From contig DAOKYT010000007.1 of assembly GCA_035326025.1 (NCBI GenBank), positions 4,239 through 68,238 of the forward strand: a stretch of 64,000 nucleotides of DNA, written 5' to 3'. Shown here one piece after another: positions 33,865 to 42,163 of the stretch. The DNA comes from Amarobacter sp035326025. GTDB taxonomy: Bacteria > Chloroflexota > Dehalococcoidia > Tepidiformales > Tepidiformaceae. Position 1 is the first letter of the stretch. Every line of letters starts with the position of its first letter. The notes below the pieces were generated by a model. That model was not told the DNA's origin. It saw only the letters and a program-made list of their open reading frames with translations, and made no database searches. A program made the translations under genes and the position numbers.

Positions 33865-33942
33865 ACCTCCGCGGGCCGGTTTACCGTTCGCGGCGCCGCG
33901 ATTCTCGATCGGTTACCGGGCGATTCGGTCCGTCAATCGCCG

Positions 33943-34665
33943 CTAGCGGCGGCGGAAGCGCATCCGGGCGAGGCCCCGGATGTCCTCGATCGCCGTGCTG
34001 ACGATCTTCACCTTCGTGTCCTTGTCCTCCACCCAGCGCACCGGGAGCTCGCAAATCTTGAGCTTCGCCTGGTGGGCGAGGATGAGCATCTCCGTATCGA
34101 AAAACCACATGCGGTTCTCGATGCGGGGCACGATGGCCTCGACCGCCTTGCGGTTGAGCGCCTTGAAGCCGCACTGCGCATCGGAGATGCGCAGCCGTGG
34201 GAAGGTGAGCCGGATGAGGGCAACGTAACCGCGGCTGGTGATTTCGCGCTTCAACTGCCGGTCCGTCTTCGCGCCCCTGGCCAGGCGGGAGCCGATGGCC
34301 ACGTCGCATCCGCGTTCGGCCACCATCGCGATGAGCTCCGGAAGATGCCGGATATCGGTGCTCAGGTCCACATCCATATACGAGACCACGCCCGCATCGC
34401 TCGAAAGCCAGGCCTCGCGCAGCGCCAGGCCCCGCCCCTTCACTTCGAGGATCAGCGCCCTCACCCGCGGGTCGCGGGCCTCCAGGGAGCGGGCGAGCTC
34501 CGAGGTCCCGTCGTTCGAACCGTTGTCGGCGATGACAACACGCCAGTCGTACTGGGGATTCTGGTCGAAAAGCGCGAGGGTGGTGCTGACGCTCTGTTCG
34601 AGCACCTTCACTTCGTTGTAGACGGGGATGACTACGTCGACGCGGGGTCGCGGCCTGTCGCTCAT
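33943..34665 (-). CDS. Family 2 glycosyltransferase (dolichyl-phosphate sugar synthase-like)
   Basis: A 240-residue GT-A enzyme: VDVVIPVYNE at the start, ADNGSNDGT, the metal-binding DVDLSTD in place of DXD, and GFKALNR. It transfers a sugar from a nucleotide-sugar to a polyprenyl phosphate or similar acceptor at the inner membrane face. No membrane helix is seen. I start at ATG 34665 because GACAAT lies seven bases upstream; the ATG at 34674 overlaps that box. Confidence 0.85.
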   Translation of the reverse strand: MSDRPRPRVDVVIPVYNEVKVLEQSVSTTLALFDQNPQYDWRVVIADNGSNDGTSELARSLEARDPRVRALILEVKGRGLALREAWLSSDAGVVSYMDVDLSTDIRHLPELIAMVAERGCDVAIGSRLARGAKTDRQLKREITSRGYVALIRLTFPRLRISDAQCGFKALNRKAVEAIVPRIENRMWFFDTEMLILAHQAKLKICELPVRWVEDKDTKVKIVSTAIEDIRGLARMRFRRR

Positions 34666-34672
34666 CGCCGGC

Positions 34673-34678
34673 ATTGTC
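34673..34678 (-). promoter_or_regulatory. -10 box, leaderless promoter of the glycosyltransferase gene
   Basis: GACAAT followed by seven bases and ATG 34665 on the minus strand. It decides between two in-frame ATGs. Confidence 0.5.
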
Positions 34679-34727
34679 GGCCCGGGAAGCAAAACGCGCC
34701 ATCGCGGCGGCCGCGCGGGCCCACGCG

Positions 34728-34751
34728 AAAACGCCCACCTTCGCGGTGGGC
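34728..34751 (-). terminator. Terminator of rpsT
   Basis: Seven-base arms GCCCACC and GGTGGGC with a five-base loop; the minus strand then reads GTTTTC. It lies 30 bases after the rpsT stop. Confidence 0.8.
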
Positions 34752-34780
34752 GCCGGGCAATCACATTCCGGGCTGGAGGT

Positions 34781-35047
34781 TCAGGAGGCCGCCTGGCCGG
34801 CGTGCGCGGCGAGGCGGCGCTTCAGGCGGTCGGCCTTGCCGGTGTGGATGGCGCCCATCTTGGCGGCGCGGTCGAGTGCCGAGTAGGCGCCGCCGAGGGC
34901 AGCCTTGATGGCTTCGGCATCGCCGGAGGCGACGGCTTCGCGGACCTTGCGCACCGACGTACGCGCGAGGGATCGGCGGGCGCGGTTGCGGTCGCGCTCG
35001 CGAAGGGACTGGTGCCACCGCTTGATCGCGGACTTATGGTGAGCCAT
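34781..35047 (-). CDS. rpsT: Small ribosomal subunit protein bS20
   Basis: An 88-residue basic helical protein that binds 16S rRNA. It has the family start MAHHKSAIKRWHQSLRERDRNRA and the GAIHTGKADRLKRRLA end. The length is standard. It is monocistronic with its own terminator. Confidence 0.95.
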   Translation of the reverse strand: MAHHKSAIKRWHQSLRERDRNRARRSLARTSVRKVREAVASGDAEAIKAALGGAYSALDRAAKMGAIHTGKADRLKRRLAAHAGQAAS

Positions 35048-35215
35048 GTGTATCTCTAACCCGGACGCGGAATGTGAGTGTCGAAAGCACAGGGTATCGC
35101 GGGCGGGGTACACAGGCAATCTGGATGCGGGCAACGGGCGGCGCCACCGGGTGGCCCGTGGAGAGTTGGGCCCGGAACGCGTAGCCTAGGCCTCATCTCA
35201 CGAGCGAGGACCACC

Positions 35216-36238
35216 ATGCCCCTCCGAATCGGCCTCATCGGCGCGGGCGCCAATACGCGCCAGATGCACATCCCTGGTTTTCGCAAGCTGGCCGGAGTCG
35301 AGATCGCGGGCGTGGTGAACCGCAGCCGGGAGAGCTCCCGCCGTGTGGCCGATGAGTTCGGCATCCCCCGCGTGTTCGATTCTGCCGAGGCGCTCTGTGC
35401 CGACCCGGGGATCGACGCTGTCTGCATCGGCACGTGGCCGTACATGCACCGCGACTACACGATCATGGCCCTCGAAGCGGGCAAGCACGTGCTCTGCGAG
35501 GCGCGCATGGCGATGGACCTGGAAGAGGCCCGCGACATGCTCGCGGCGAGCGAGCGCCATCCTGGCCTGGTCGCCCAAATCGTGCCCGCGCCGTTCGACT
35601 TCCGCCTCGGGCCGACCATCGCGCGCCTCATCGAGGAGGGCTCCCTGGGCACCATCCGCGAGGTGGTGGTGAACGCGCTCAACGGCTCCGGGCTCGACCC
35701 GAAGACTCCGCTCCACTGGCGCCAGCGGGCCGAGTATTCCGGCAAGAACGTCATGATGTTTGGCATCTACGTGGAGATCATCCACCGCTGGCTGGGGGAG
35801 CACACGCTCATCCAGGCCGCGGGCGACATCGTCATCCCGGAGCGGCCGGACCCCGAAACGGGAGGGAGGGGCAAAGTCACCGTCCCGGATATCTACGTCG
35901 TCACCTCGGGGATGGTGAACGGCGCGCGCATCACGTACCACTTGAGCTCGATGGCCGCCTCGGCCGAAGGGAACGGCATCTCCATCTTCGGCTCGGCGGC
36001 GACGCTTCGCTGGAAGATGGGTGACACCGCCGAACTGATCGAGCATGGCAAGGCCCCGGTGACGATCGAGCCCGACCCGGGCACCGCCCGTGGCTGGCGC
36101 GTGGAGGAGGACTTCGTGAACTCCATCACCACCGGCGCGCCGGTGCGGCTGACGAGCTTCGAGGACGGGGTGCGCTACATGGCGGTAGTCGACCGGGCCC
36201 ACCAGGCCTGGTTCACGAGCACGGAACAGTTTAGCTAG
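35216..36238 (+). CDS. Gfo/Idh/MocA-family oxidoreductase
   Basis: A 340-residue NAD(P)-dependent dehydrogenase of sugars or related polyols. The Rossmann start IGLIGAGANTRQMHIPGF and the linker C-EARMAMDLEEA (in place of the usual CEKP) are seen, so the substrate-side Lys of EKP is missing here. The C-terminal alpha/beta domain is complete. The ATG follows GCGAGGACCACC. The stop codon lies inside the left inverted repeat of a decayed insertion element, so the very end of the protein may have been altered. Confidence 0.85.
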   Translation: MPLRIGLIGAGANTRQMHIPGFRKLAGVEIAGVVNRSRESSRRVADEFGIPRVFDSAEALCADPGIDAVCIGTWPYMHRDYTIMALEAGKHVLCEARMAMDLEEARDMLAASERHPGLVAQIVPAPFDFRLGPTIARLIEEGSLGTIREVVVNALNGSGLDPKTPLHWRQRAEYSGKNVMMFGIYVEIIHRWLGEHTLIQAAGDIVIPERPDPETGGRGKVTVPDIYVVTSGMVNGARITYHLSSMAASAEGNGISIFGSAATLRWKMGDTAELIEHGKAPVTIEPDPGTARGWRVEEDFVNSITTGAPVRLTSFEDGVRYMAVVDRAHQAWFTSTEQFS

Positions 36239-36869
36239 GAGCCTGCCAGAGTCATCGCGAAAAGCCCGGTTGCAAGACCGAACGGCGCTCTGGGGGGCGA
36301 TCAGGGCGAAGGGCGGGGCAGGAGTGGGCGCGTGGAAGCTCCTGCAGGCGGGTGTAGTCTCACCACGCGGGATTCGGGGGCCCGTGGTGCCCGCTGCGGC
36401 CGCCTCAGGCTGCCAGGGCGCCGCTGCTGCCCGGCGAAGAGCTTGAGCAGGCTGTGGACGAAAAGGCCAGCAAGCTCCTTCGTGAGGCGCTGGCGGAACC
36501 CGCGGATCGAGTGGTGGCCGGGGTCGCGCGACGGGCAGGTAGCTGAAGGAGACGTCCCGGGCGCAGGCCTCGGCCAGTCGCCGGGGAGAGTAGACGCCCC
36601 GGGCAGCGCGGTAGAGGTAGAGCCCGGCCATGGGCTTCGGGGCGTGGGGCGGCTGCCCGCGCGGGCACCGGTCGGCGTCGTGGAAGGCGCTCAGGTCGAG
36701 CCGGGCGACCGTCTCCCGGATGAAGTAGGCCGGGTGTCGCCCGCGGGGATGAGGCCGGCGAAAGAGGGTGGCAGGAGGGCGGCCTGGCCGGGAGCGTGCT
36801 GGCGGCAGGGCCTCATGCCAAACTGATCGTCTGCCTATGCCTTACGCTCCACGAAACCGGCAGGCTCCT
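36237..36869 (-). mobile_element. Decayed insertion sequence (IS1182-like), inverted repeats intact
   Basis: Perfect 11-bp inverted repeats AGGAGCCTGCC (36237-36247) and GGCAGGCTCCT (36859-36869) bound a 633-bp element. This is about one third of a complete element. Inside lies a frameshifted transposase N-terminus on the minus strand; the rest of the gene has been deleted. No target duplication is obvious at the two ends. Confidence 0.65.
36428..36816 (-). pseudogene. IS1182-like transposase fragment with frameshifts
   Basis: From an ATG at 36816 the minus strand reads, over two shifts of frame, like the N-terminal third of IS1182-family transposases: LPPSFAGLIPAGD, then HPAYFIRETVARLDLSAFHD, then LYLYRAARGVYSPRRLAEAC, then GFRQRLTKELAGLFVHSLLK. 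The catalytic DDE core is absent. The frame breaks are near 36735 and 36520. Confidence 0.65.
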
Positions 36870-36877
36870 GGCGCCTA

Positions 36878-36892
36878 CCGCCTCACGCCTAA
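36878..36892 (-). repeat. Dispersed repeat TNAGGCGTGAGGCGG, copy 2
   Basis: On the minus strand TTAGGCGTGAGGCGG begins within the gyrB stop codon and is followed by TAGGCGCC. See the copies at 23132 and 55470. Confidence 0.5.
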
Positions 36893-38832
36893 ATATCCAG
36901 GTTCTTCACCTGGCTCGCATTGGCCTGGATGAACCGCCGCCGGTGGCTCACCTCATCGCCCATCAACTCGTAGAACAGTTGGTCGGCCGCCGCCGCGTCC
37001 TTCACGCCGACCTGTAACAACATCCGGGAGTCCGGCTTCATTGTGGTTTCCCAGAGCTGCTCCGCGTTCATCTCGCCGAGACCCTTGAAGCGCTGCACAT
37101 TCAGGTTCGCCCGCTTGCTTTGCTTGCGGTACTCGTCCAGCTCCGCGTCGTTGTAGAAGTAGCGCACATCCTTGCCCGAGGCTGCGCGGTACAGGGGCGG
37201 CTGCGCGATGTACAGGTACCCGCCATCGATGAGCTCCGGCATGTTCCGGAAGAAGAAGGTCAGCAGCAGTGTCCTGATATGGGCTCCGTCCACGTCGGCG
37301 TCGGTCATGATGATGACCTTGTGGTAGCGCAGCCGCGTGACGTCGAACGTTTCGCGGATGCCCGTCCCCAGCGCCGAGATGACCAGCCGGATGGCCTCGT
37401 GGCCCAGCATCTTATCGGGCCGCGCCTTCTCCACGTTCAGGATCTTGCCGAATAGCGGCAGGATCGCCTGGTATTTCCGGTCGCGCCCCTGCTTGGCCGA
37501 ACCTCCCGCCGAGTCGCCCTCGACGATGAACAGTTCCGATTCCTCGGGGTCCCGGCTCGAACAGTCGGCCAGCTTGCCCGGCAGCGTCCCGCTCTCGAGC
37601 GCGCTCTTGCGCTGCACGAGGTCGCGCGCCTTCCGCGCCGCCTCGCGGGCACGGCTCGCCACGAGGCACTTCTCGATGATCCGCTTCGCGTCCGAGGGGT
37701 TCTCTTCCAGGTACTGCGCCAGCGCCTCGCCGACCACCGTCTGCACCTGGCCCGCCACCTCCGGGTTGCCCAGCCGCGTCTTCGTCTGGCCCTCGAACTG
37801 CGGCTCCGGCAGCTTCACCGAGACCACCGCCACCAGGCCCTCGCGCACGTCCTCCCCCGTCAGGTTCGGGTCAGCGTCCTTGAGGATCTTGTTCTTCCGC
37901 GCGTAATCGTTGAGCGCGCGGGTCAGCGATTGGCGGAAGCCCGTCATGTGCGAGCCGCCATCGATCGTGTTGATCGAGTTCGCGAACGTGTACACCGCTT
38001 CGTTGAAGCCGTCGTTGTACTGGATGGCGCACTCGATGACGTTCCCGTCCACCTCGCGCTCCACATAGACCGGCTCGAAGTTGATCGCCTCGCGCTCCCG
38101 GTTCATGTGCCGCACGAAGCTCTTGATGCCGCCCTCGAAGTAGTAGTTCACTTCCTCGCCGGTCCGCTCATCGAACAGGTGGAACCACACCTTCTTCGTC
38201 AGGAAGGCGTACATCCGCAGCCGCTCGGCCTCGATCTTGAAGTCGAAGTCCACGCTCTCGAAAATCGAGGCGTCCGGCTTGAAGCTGATGGTCGAACCCG
38301 TCTTCCGTGGTTCGGAGAGTTTTCGCGGCGTCAGTTCGCCGAGCGGCACGCCCCGCGCAAACTCCTGGCGGTACACCTTCCCCGCCTTGTCCGCACCCTG
38401 GACATCCGGGTCGGGCACCACCTCGACCCACATCTGCTCCGAAAGCGCGTTCACCACGCTCGCGCCGACGCCATGCAGACCGCCCGAGACCTTGTAGCCG
38501 CCGCCGCCGAACTTGCCGCCGGCGTGGAGCACCGTGAGGACCGTCTCGACAGCGCTCTTGCCCGTTTGCTTCTGGACGTCGACCGGGATGCCACGCCCGT
38601 TATCCACGACCGTGCACCAGCCGTTCGCATGGAAGATCACCTCCACACGGTCGCAGAACCCAGCCATCGCCTCGTCGACCGCGTTGTCGACGAGCTCCTT
38701 GACGAGATGGTGGAGCCCTGACTTATCGGTCGTGCCGATGTACATGCCCGGCCGGCGCCGGACGGCTTCGAGACCTTCCAGGACCTGGATGTTCTCGGCG
38801 GTGTAGGAAGACGACGTTGCCTGTGTGGTCAT
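36889..38832 (-). CDS. gyrB: DNA gyrase subunit B
   Basis: A 647-residue ATPase subunit of DNA gyrase, the usual length. The GHKL ATPase motifs are intact (ELVDNAVDEAMAG, DNGRGIPV, GGLHGVGASVVNAL), as are the transducer and the TOPRIM region (EGDSAGGSAKQGRD, DADVDGAHIRTLLLTF). With GyrA it introduces negative supercoils. No gyrA is in the window. I start at ATG 38832, since the frame upstream has no homology. Confidence 0.97.
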   Translation of the reverse strand: MTTQATSSSYTAENIQVLEGLEAVRRRPGMYIGTTDKSGLHHLVKELVDNAVDEAMAGFCDRVEVIFHANGWCTVVDNGRGIPVDVQKQTGKSAVETVLTVLHAGGKFGGGGYKVSGGLHGVGASVVNALSEQMWVEVVPDPDVQGADKAGKVYRQEFARGVPLGELTPRKLSEPRKTGSTISFKPDASIFESVDFDFKIEAERLRMYAFLTKKVWFHLFDERTGEEVNYYFEGGIKSFVRHMNREREAINFEPVYVEREVDGNVIECAIQYNDGFNEAVYTFANSINTIDGGSHMTGFRQSLTRALNDYARKNKILKDADPNLTGEDVREGLVAVVSVKLPEPQFEGQTKTRLGNPEVAGQVQTVVGEALAQYLEENPSDAKRIIEKCLVASRAREAARKARDLVQRKSALESGTLPGKLADCSSRDPEESELFIVEGDSAGGSAKQGRDRKYQAILPLFGKILNVEKARPDKMLGHEAIRLVISALGTGIRETFDVTRLRYHKVIIMTDADVDGAHIRTLLLTFFFRNMPELIDGGYLYIAQPPLYRAASGKDVRYFYNDAELDEYRKQSKRANLNVQRFKGLGEMNAEQLWETTMKPDSRMLLQVGVKDAAAADQLFYELMGDEVSHRRRFIQANASQVKNLDI

Positions 38833-38969
38833 AGTCGAAAGAGCTATCCTGGCGCGCCTTGCCCCCACAAGGGGAGATGGAGGGCAATTCGTTCGCTTAC
38901 CTTCACAGTTTATCAGAACAAGGGTTCCGAAGCCAGTTTTCCGAAGCGGAAACGCCGGGCGCGGAGGCC

Positions 38970-39752
38970 CTACAGCGCCTGCCACCACTGCCGCCGGCCT
39001 TCCCGCACAAATCGCCCCAGCCCCGGCGCCGGCAAGTGGCTCGCACCCACGATCGAACCGTCCGCAATCAGCCGCTCCACCGTCTTCCTCCGCGTTTCGC
39101 GGGCCACGCCGCTGTCCCAGTCGAACACCGAGTCCATCTCCGGGTCCTCCGCGTCGACCGCCGAGATCACCACGTCTCCGAGGATGAAGCCCCGCTCCTG
39201 GCCCGATGTGATGACGAGGCTCGTATGGCCCGGCGTGTGGCCCGGCGTCGGGATTGCCGTGAGCGCCGCGGAGAGTGCTCGCTCCCCCTCCACCAGCTCC
39301 ATCACCCCCAGGGCCTCCAGCGGACGGACGTCGCGTTCGAACGATGCGTTCGGGTTCGCCAGGTAGTGGTCCCAGTCCAGCTTCGGCACCAGGAACCGCG
39401 CCCCCGGGAAGCGCACCTTCCCGGTCGCCCGGTCCAGGTTCCAGCCAGTGTGGTCGCCGTGCAGGTGCGTGAACAGGATGTGGGTCACCTGGGATGGCTT
39501 CACGCCGGCCTCCGCCAGCTCGGCCAGCAGCCGCCCGTTGTGCTCCGGCCCCCAGCCCGTATCCACGAGCAGCAACAGCGCCCCATCCCTCACCAGGAAC
39601 GAGCCGAAGTTCAACGGCACCCGGCCTTCCGCATCCAGGTGCCTGGTGTATCGCGAAAGGTCCGCGTTCGGGTAGACGGTCGAGGCCGGATACGCCTCGA
39701 TGGTGTCGACCAGGGCCGTGATCTCGACGTTTCCTACCGTGGTGCGCTTCAT
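38970..39752 (-). CDS. MBL-fold metallo-hydrolase
   Basis: A 260-residue zinc hydrolase with complete ligands: THLHGDHTGW (HxHxDH), HTPGHTSLV and the Asp in FILGDV, then SHLP near the end. It probably cleaves an ester, lactone or amide; the family includes N-acyl-homoserine lactonases and paraoxonase-like enzymes. TAGACT is seven bases before the ATG at 39752. Confidence 0.85.
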   Translation of the reverse strand: MKRTTVGNVEITALVDTIEAYPASTVYPNADLSRYTRHLDAEGRVPLNFGSFLVRDGALLLLVDTGWGPEHNGRLLAELAEAGVKPSQVTHILFTHLHGDHTGWNLDRATGKVRFPGARFLVPKLDWDHYLANPNASFERDVRPLEALGVMELVEGERALSAALTAIPTPGHTPGHTSLVITSGQERGFILGDVVISAVDAEDPEMDSVFDWDSGVARETRRKTVERLIADGSIVGASHLPAPGLGRFVREGRRQWWQAL

Positions 39753-39759
39753 GCCGCGA

Positions 39760-39765
39760 AGTCTA
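39760..39765 (-). promoter_or_regulatory. -10 box, leaderless promoter of the MBL hydrolase gene
   Basis: TAGACT on the minus strand with seven bases to the ATG at 39752. The same hexamer serves the gene at 58370. Confidence 0.5.
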
Positions 39766-39820
39766 CTCGACGCTCGCACGCCCGCGGGCGCGGCCGCGAG
39801 AACACCCGGCGCGCTCGTGG

Positions 39821-40486
39821 TTAGTCCGGCATCCGTTTCGCCGCCCGGCGGATCGCGAAGCCCGCCGCCTCCACCCGCCGCGTCAGCCCGAGCTTGCTCA
39901 GAATGTCGCTCACATGGTGCTTCACGGTCTTCTCCGAGAGGTAGAGCTGCTCGCCGATCTCGCGGTTCGTCATCCCTTCGGCGATCAGCTCCAGGATCTT
40001 CAGCTCCCGCTCGCTCAATTGCTGCGCTATCCGGTCTTCCTCGCTCACCACGTTCCCCCGGCGGATCTGCTCGATGACCGCCGCCGAGCTCGTCGCGTCC
40101 AGGATCTTCCCGCCGCGTCCCACCACGCGCATCGCCTCGATGAGGTCGGCGGTCTGCACTTCCTTCAGAATGAACCCACTCGCGCCAGCCAAGATCGATG
40201 CCATCACCGCCTGCTCGTCCGCATACGAGGTCAACATCAACACGTTCGTCTTTGGCAGCGACGAACGGATATCCCGGCATGCCTCGATCCCGTTGAGCCG
40301 CGGCATCCGCACGTCCATCACCACCAGGTCCGGGTTGGTCCGCTTCGCCTCGCGCACCGCCTCCAGCCCGTCGCGCGCCTCCCCGATGACGCTGAACTCC
40401 TCATATGCCCGGAGCGCCGACTTCAGCCCCGAACGCACCAGGTCGTGATCGTCCGCCAGGAGGACATGGATCGTCTCAGTCGTCAT
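39821..40486 (-). CDS. NarL/LuxR-family response regulator
   Basis: A 221-residue DNA-binding regulator. The receiver domain (about 1-125) has acidic pair DD in LLADDHD, the phospho-Asp in LVVMDVRMP and a Ser/Thr and Lys further on. The LuxR-type HTH (about 150-215) shows LSERELKILELIAEGMTNRE. It is overlapped by the last 11 bases of the sensor kinase gene, its likely partner. Confidence 0.92.
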   Translation of the reverse strand: MTTETIHVLLADDHDLVRSGLKSALRAYEEFSVIGEARDGLEAVREAKRTNPDLVVMDVRMPRLNGIEACRDIRSSLPKTNVLMLTSYADEQAVMASILAGASGFILKEVQTADLIEAMRVVGRGGKILDATSSAAVIEQIRRGNVVSEEDRIAQQLSERELKILELIAEGMTNREIGEQLYLSEKTVKHHVSDILSKLGLTRRVEAAGFAIRRAAKRMPD

Positions 40487-41654
40487 CTTCTTCCTCTTCC
40501 TCGTATCGCCGGGGGACTGCGATCCGCACTGTCGTCCCCATGCCGGGGATGGGGATGATGGTCAGTTCCGCGCCAAGGCGTTCGCACCGCGTGCGCATCG
40601 TCACCGTGCCCAGCCCCCGCCGGGTCGATGCCTCATCGAATCCTACGCCGTTGTCCTGCACCGTGAGCACGGTCGCGCTCGCCGTCTGCCTGAGGTCCAC
40701 GGCGATCTTCGTTGGCGCCCCGTGCCGCACCGAGTTGCTGAGCGCTTCCCGCGCGATGTACAGGAGGTCCTCCGACTCGCGGGCGGTGAGCTCCTGGAGT
40801 GCCGCCGCCGAAATATTCACCACCGATGCGATGCCTGGCGGCACGATCTGGCGGATCACGAATGCCAGGTCCTGCGTCAGGTTCGGCTGCTCGATGGGCG
40901 TGGCCGCCTCCAGCATCGTGATATACGTCCGGATATCCGCGATCAACTCGTTGATCCGCTCAACCCCGCGCCGCAGCGACCGGCGGACCTCATCCGGAAA
41001 TTCCTGGCGCGCGGCAAGCCCGTCGAACTCCAAACCCAGCGCATACAGCGATTGGATTGTCCCGTCGTGCAGGTCATGGGCGATGCGTACCCGCTCTTCC
41101 AACAGGAAGAGCCGCCCCGTCCGCTCCCGCGCCATCGCGTACGACAGGCTCACCCCGGCCTGCAACGCGAGGACGGCCGCGGCGACCTCGTCGGCCGTCG
41201 TGAAGTCCGCCCGGCCCCGGTCTCGAGTCATGTAGAGCGACCCGATCGCGCGTCCGCCGGCGCGAATCGGCACGCCCAGGAATGCACCCATCTCGGGGTG
41301 GCCTTCGGGCCAGCCCGAATACTTCGGGTGCTTGATCACATCCGCAAGCCGCATCGGCCGCTCGTGGTGCCATAGCTCACCCAGTAACCCCCGACCCCGT
41401 GGCGGCTCGCCAAGGCGCCGCGCCTGCTCCTCGCTGATCCCCGTGTAGACGAACCGGGTCAGCACTCCGTGCTCGTCGAACGTCGAAATCGCCGCGTAGT
41501 CCGCGCTGGTGATATCCCTTGCCCGTTGCGCAAGCCTCTGGAGAATCTCCGCAAGGTCCTCGCTCCCCACGAGAATCTCGCTCGTAACGGCCATGTCGCC
41601 CAGCTGGCGAAGGACCTCCGGTTCGCCTCCGGAGGATGCTTCTTTTATCCCCAT
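40476..41654 (-). CDS. GAF-domain sensor histidine kinase (NarX-type)
   Basis: A 392-residue soluble kinase. A GAF domain (about 30-170) senses a small ligand or redox signal. The HisKA_3 helix region (about 195-260) has the phospho-His in RIAHDLHDGTIQ. The HATPase domain (about 290-380) contains REALSNSVRHG, NGVGFD and GLGTVTMRTR. There are no membrane helices, so the signal is intracellular. A GTG two codons before the chosen ATG is possible. It is translationally linked with the downstream regulator. Confidence 0.9.
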   Translation of the reverse strand: MGIKEASSGGEPEVLRQLGDMAVTSEILVGSEDLAEILQRLAQRARDITSADYAAISTFDEHGVLTRFVYTGISEEQARRLGEPPRGRGLLGELWHHERPMRLADVIKHPKYSGWPEGHPEMGAFLGVPIRAGGRAIGSLYMTRDRGRADFTTADEVAAAVLALQAGVSLSYAMARERTGRLFLLEERVRIAHDLHDGTIQSLYALGLEFDGLAARQEFPDEVRRSLRRGVERINELIADIRTYITMLEAATPIEQPNLTQDLAFVIRQIVPPGIASVVNISAAALQELTARESEDLLYIAREALSNSVRHGAPTKIAVDLRQTASATVLTVQDNGVGFDEASTRRGLGTVTMRTRCERLGAELTIIPIPGMGTTVRIAVPRRYEEEEEDDD

Positions 41655-41770
41655 TACCACGCAATAGTAAACTGTTCACACAGTCCTCCGCATCTGTGGG
41701 CCCATGGTCCCCCGCTTTCTGGTCCCATTCGACCATCGTTCGGCCCTTCCCACGGCCCGACACTTACCCT

Positions 41771-42157
41771 GTGAACGCTCACACCATCCGCGTGATCACC
41801 GCGGATCCCGCACTCCGCAACGCGCTGGTCGGCCAGATTGAGCGGTCGGGCCGCTTTGCCCTCACCACGGTTGGCGAGCCCCTCCTCGATGGCGCCGGCA
41901 TCGACGATGTGGTCGTGACGACGCCCGCTGATTGCCCCGCTCAGGAATGTGAGGCGATGGTCGCCCGGGGCGCGCGGGTGATCATCCTCACCCCCGTCCC
42001 GCGCGAACGGGAGCGCCTGCTGTACAGCGAATCGGGAGCCAGCGCCTATCTCCCCATGCTCATCGATGGCGGCGAACTGATGGACGCTGTCGATGCCGCC
42101 ATCCGTGGAGAACGGCCCGTCCCATTTGGGAGTACCGACTTCCCCTACCCTGGCTGA
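41771..42157 (+). CDS. Pseudo-receiver protein divergent from the two-component genes
   Basis: A 128-residue receiver-like protein: TIRVITADPALRNAL at the start and an Ile-Leu-Thr-Pro strand later. The beta-3 phospho-acceptor position reads VVVTTPAD, with no Asp, and the paired acidic residues are reduced. It therefore cannot be phosphorylated in the normal way. It starts at GTG 41771 and is transcribed divergently from the kinase-regulator pair with a shared intergenic region, so it could modulate them. The start lacks a ribosome site. Confidence 0.65.
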   Translation: MNAHTIRVITADPALRNALVGQIERSGRFALTTVGEPLLDGAGIDDVVVTTPADCPAQECEAMVARGARVIILTPVPRERERLLYSESGASAYLPMLIDGGELMDAVDAAIRGERPVPFGSTDFPYPG

Positions 42158-42163
42158 CCGCGG

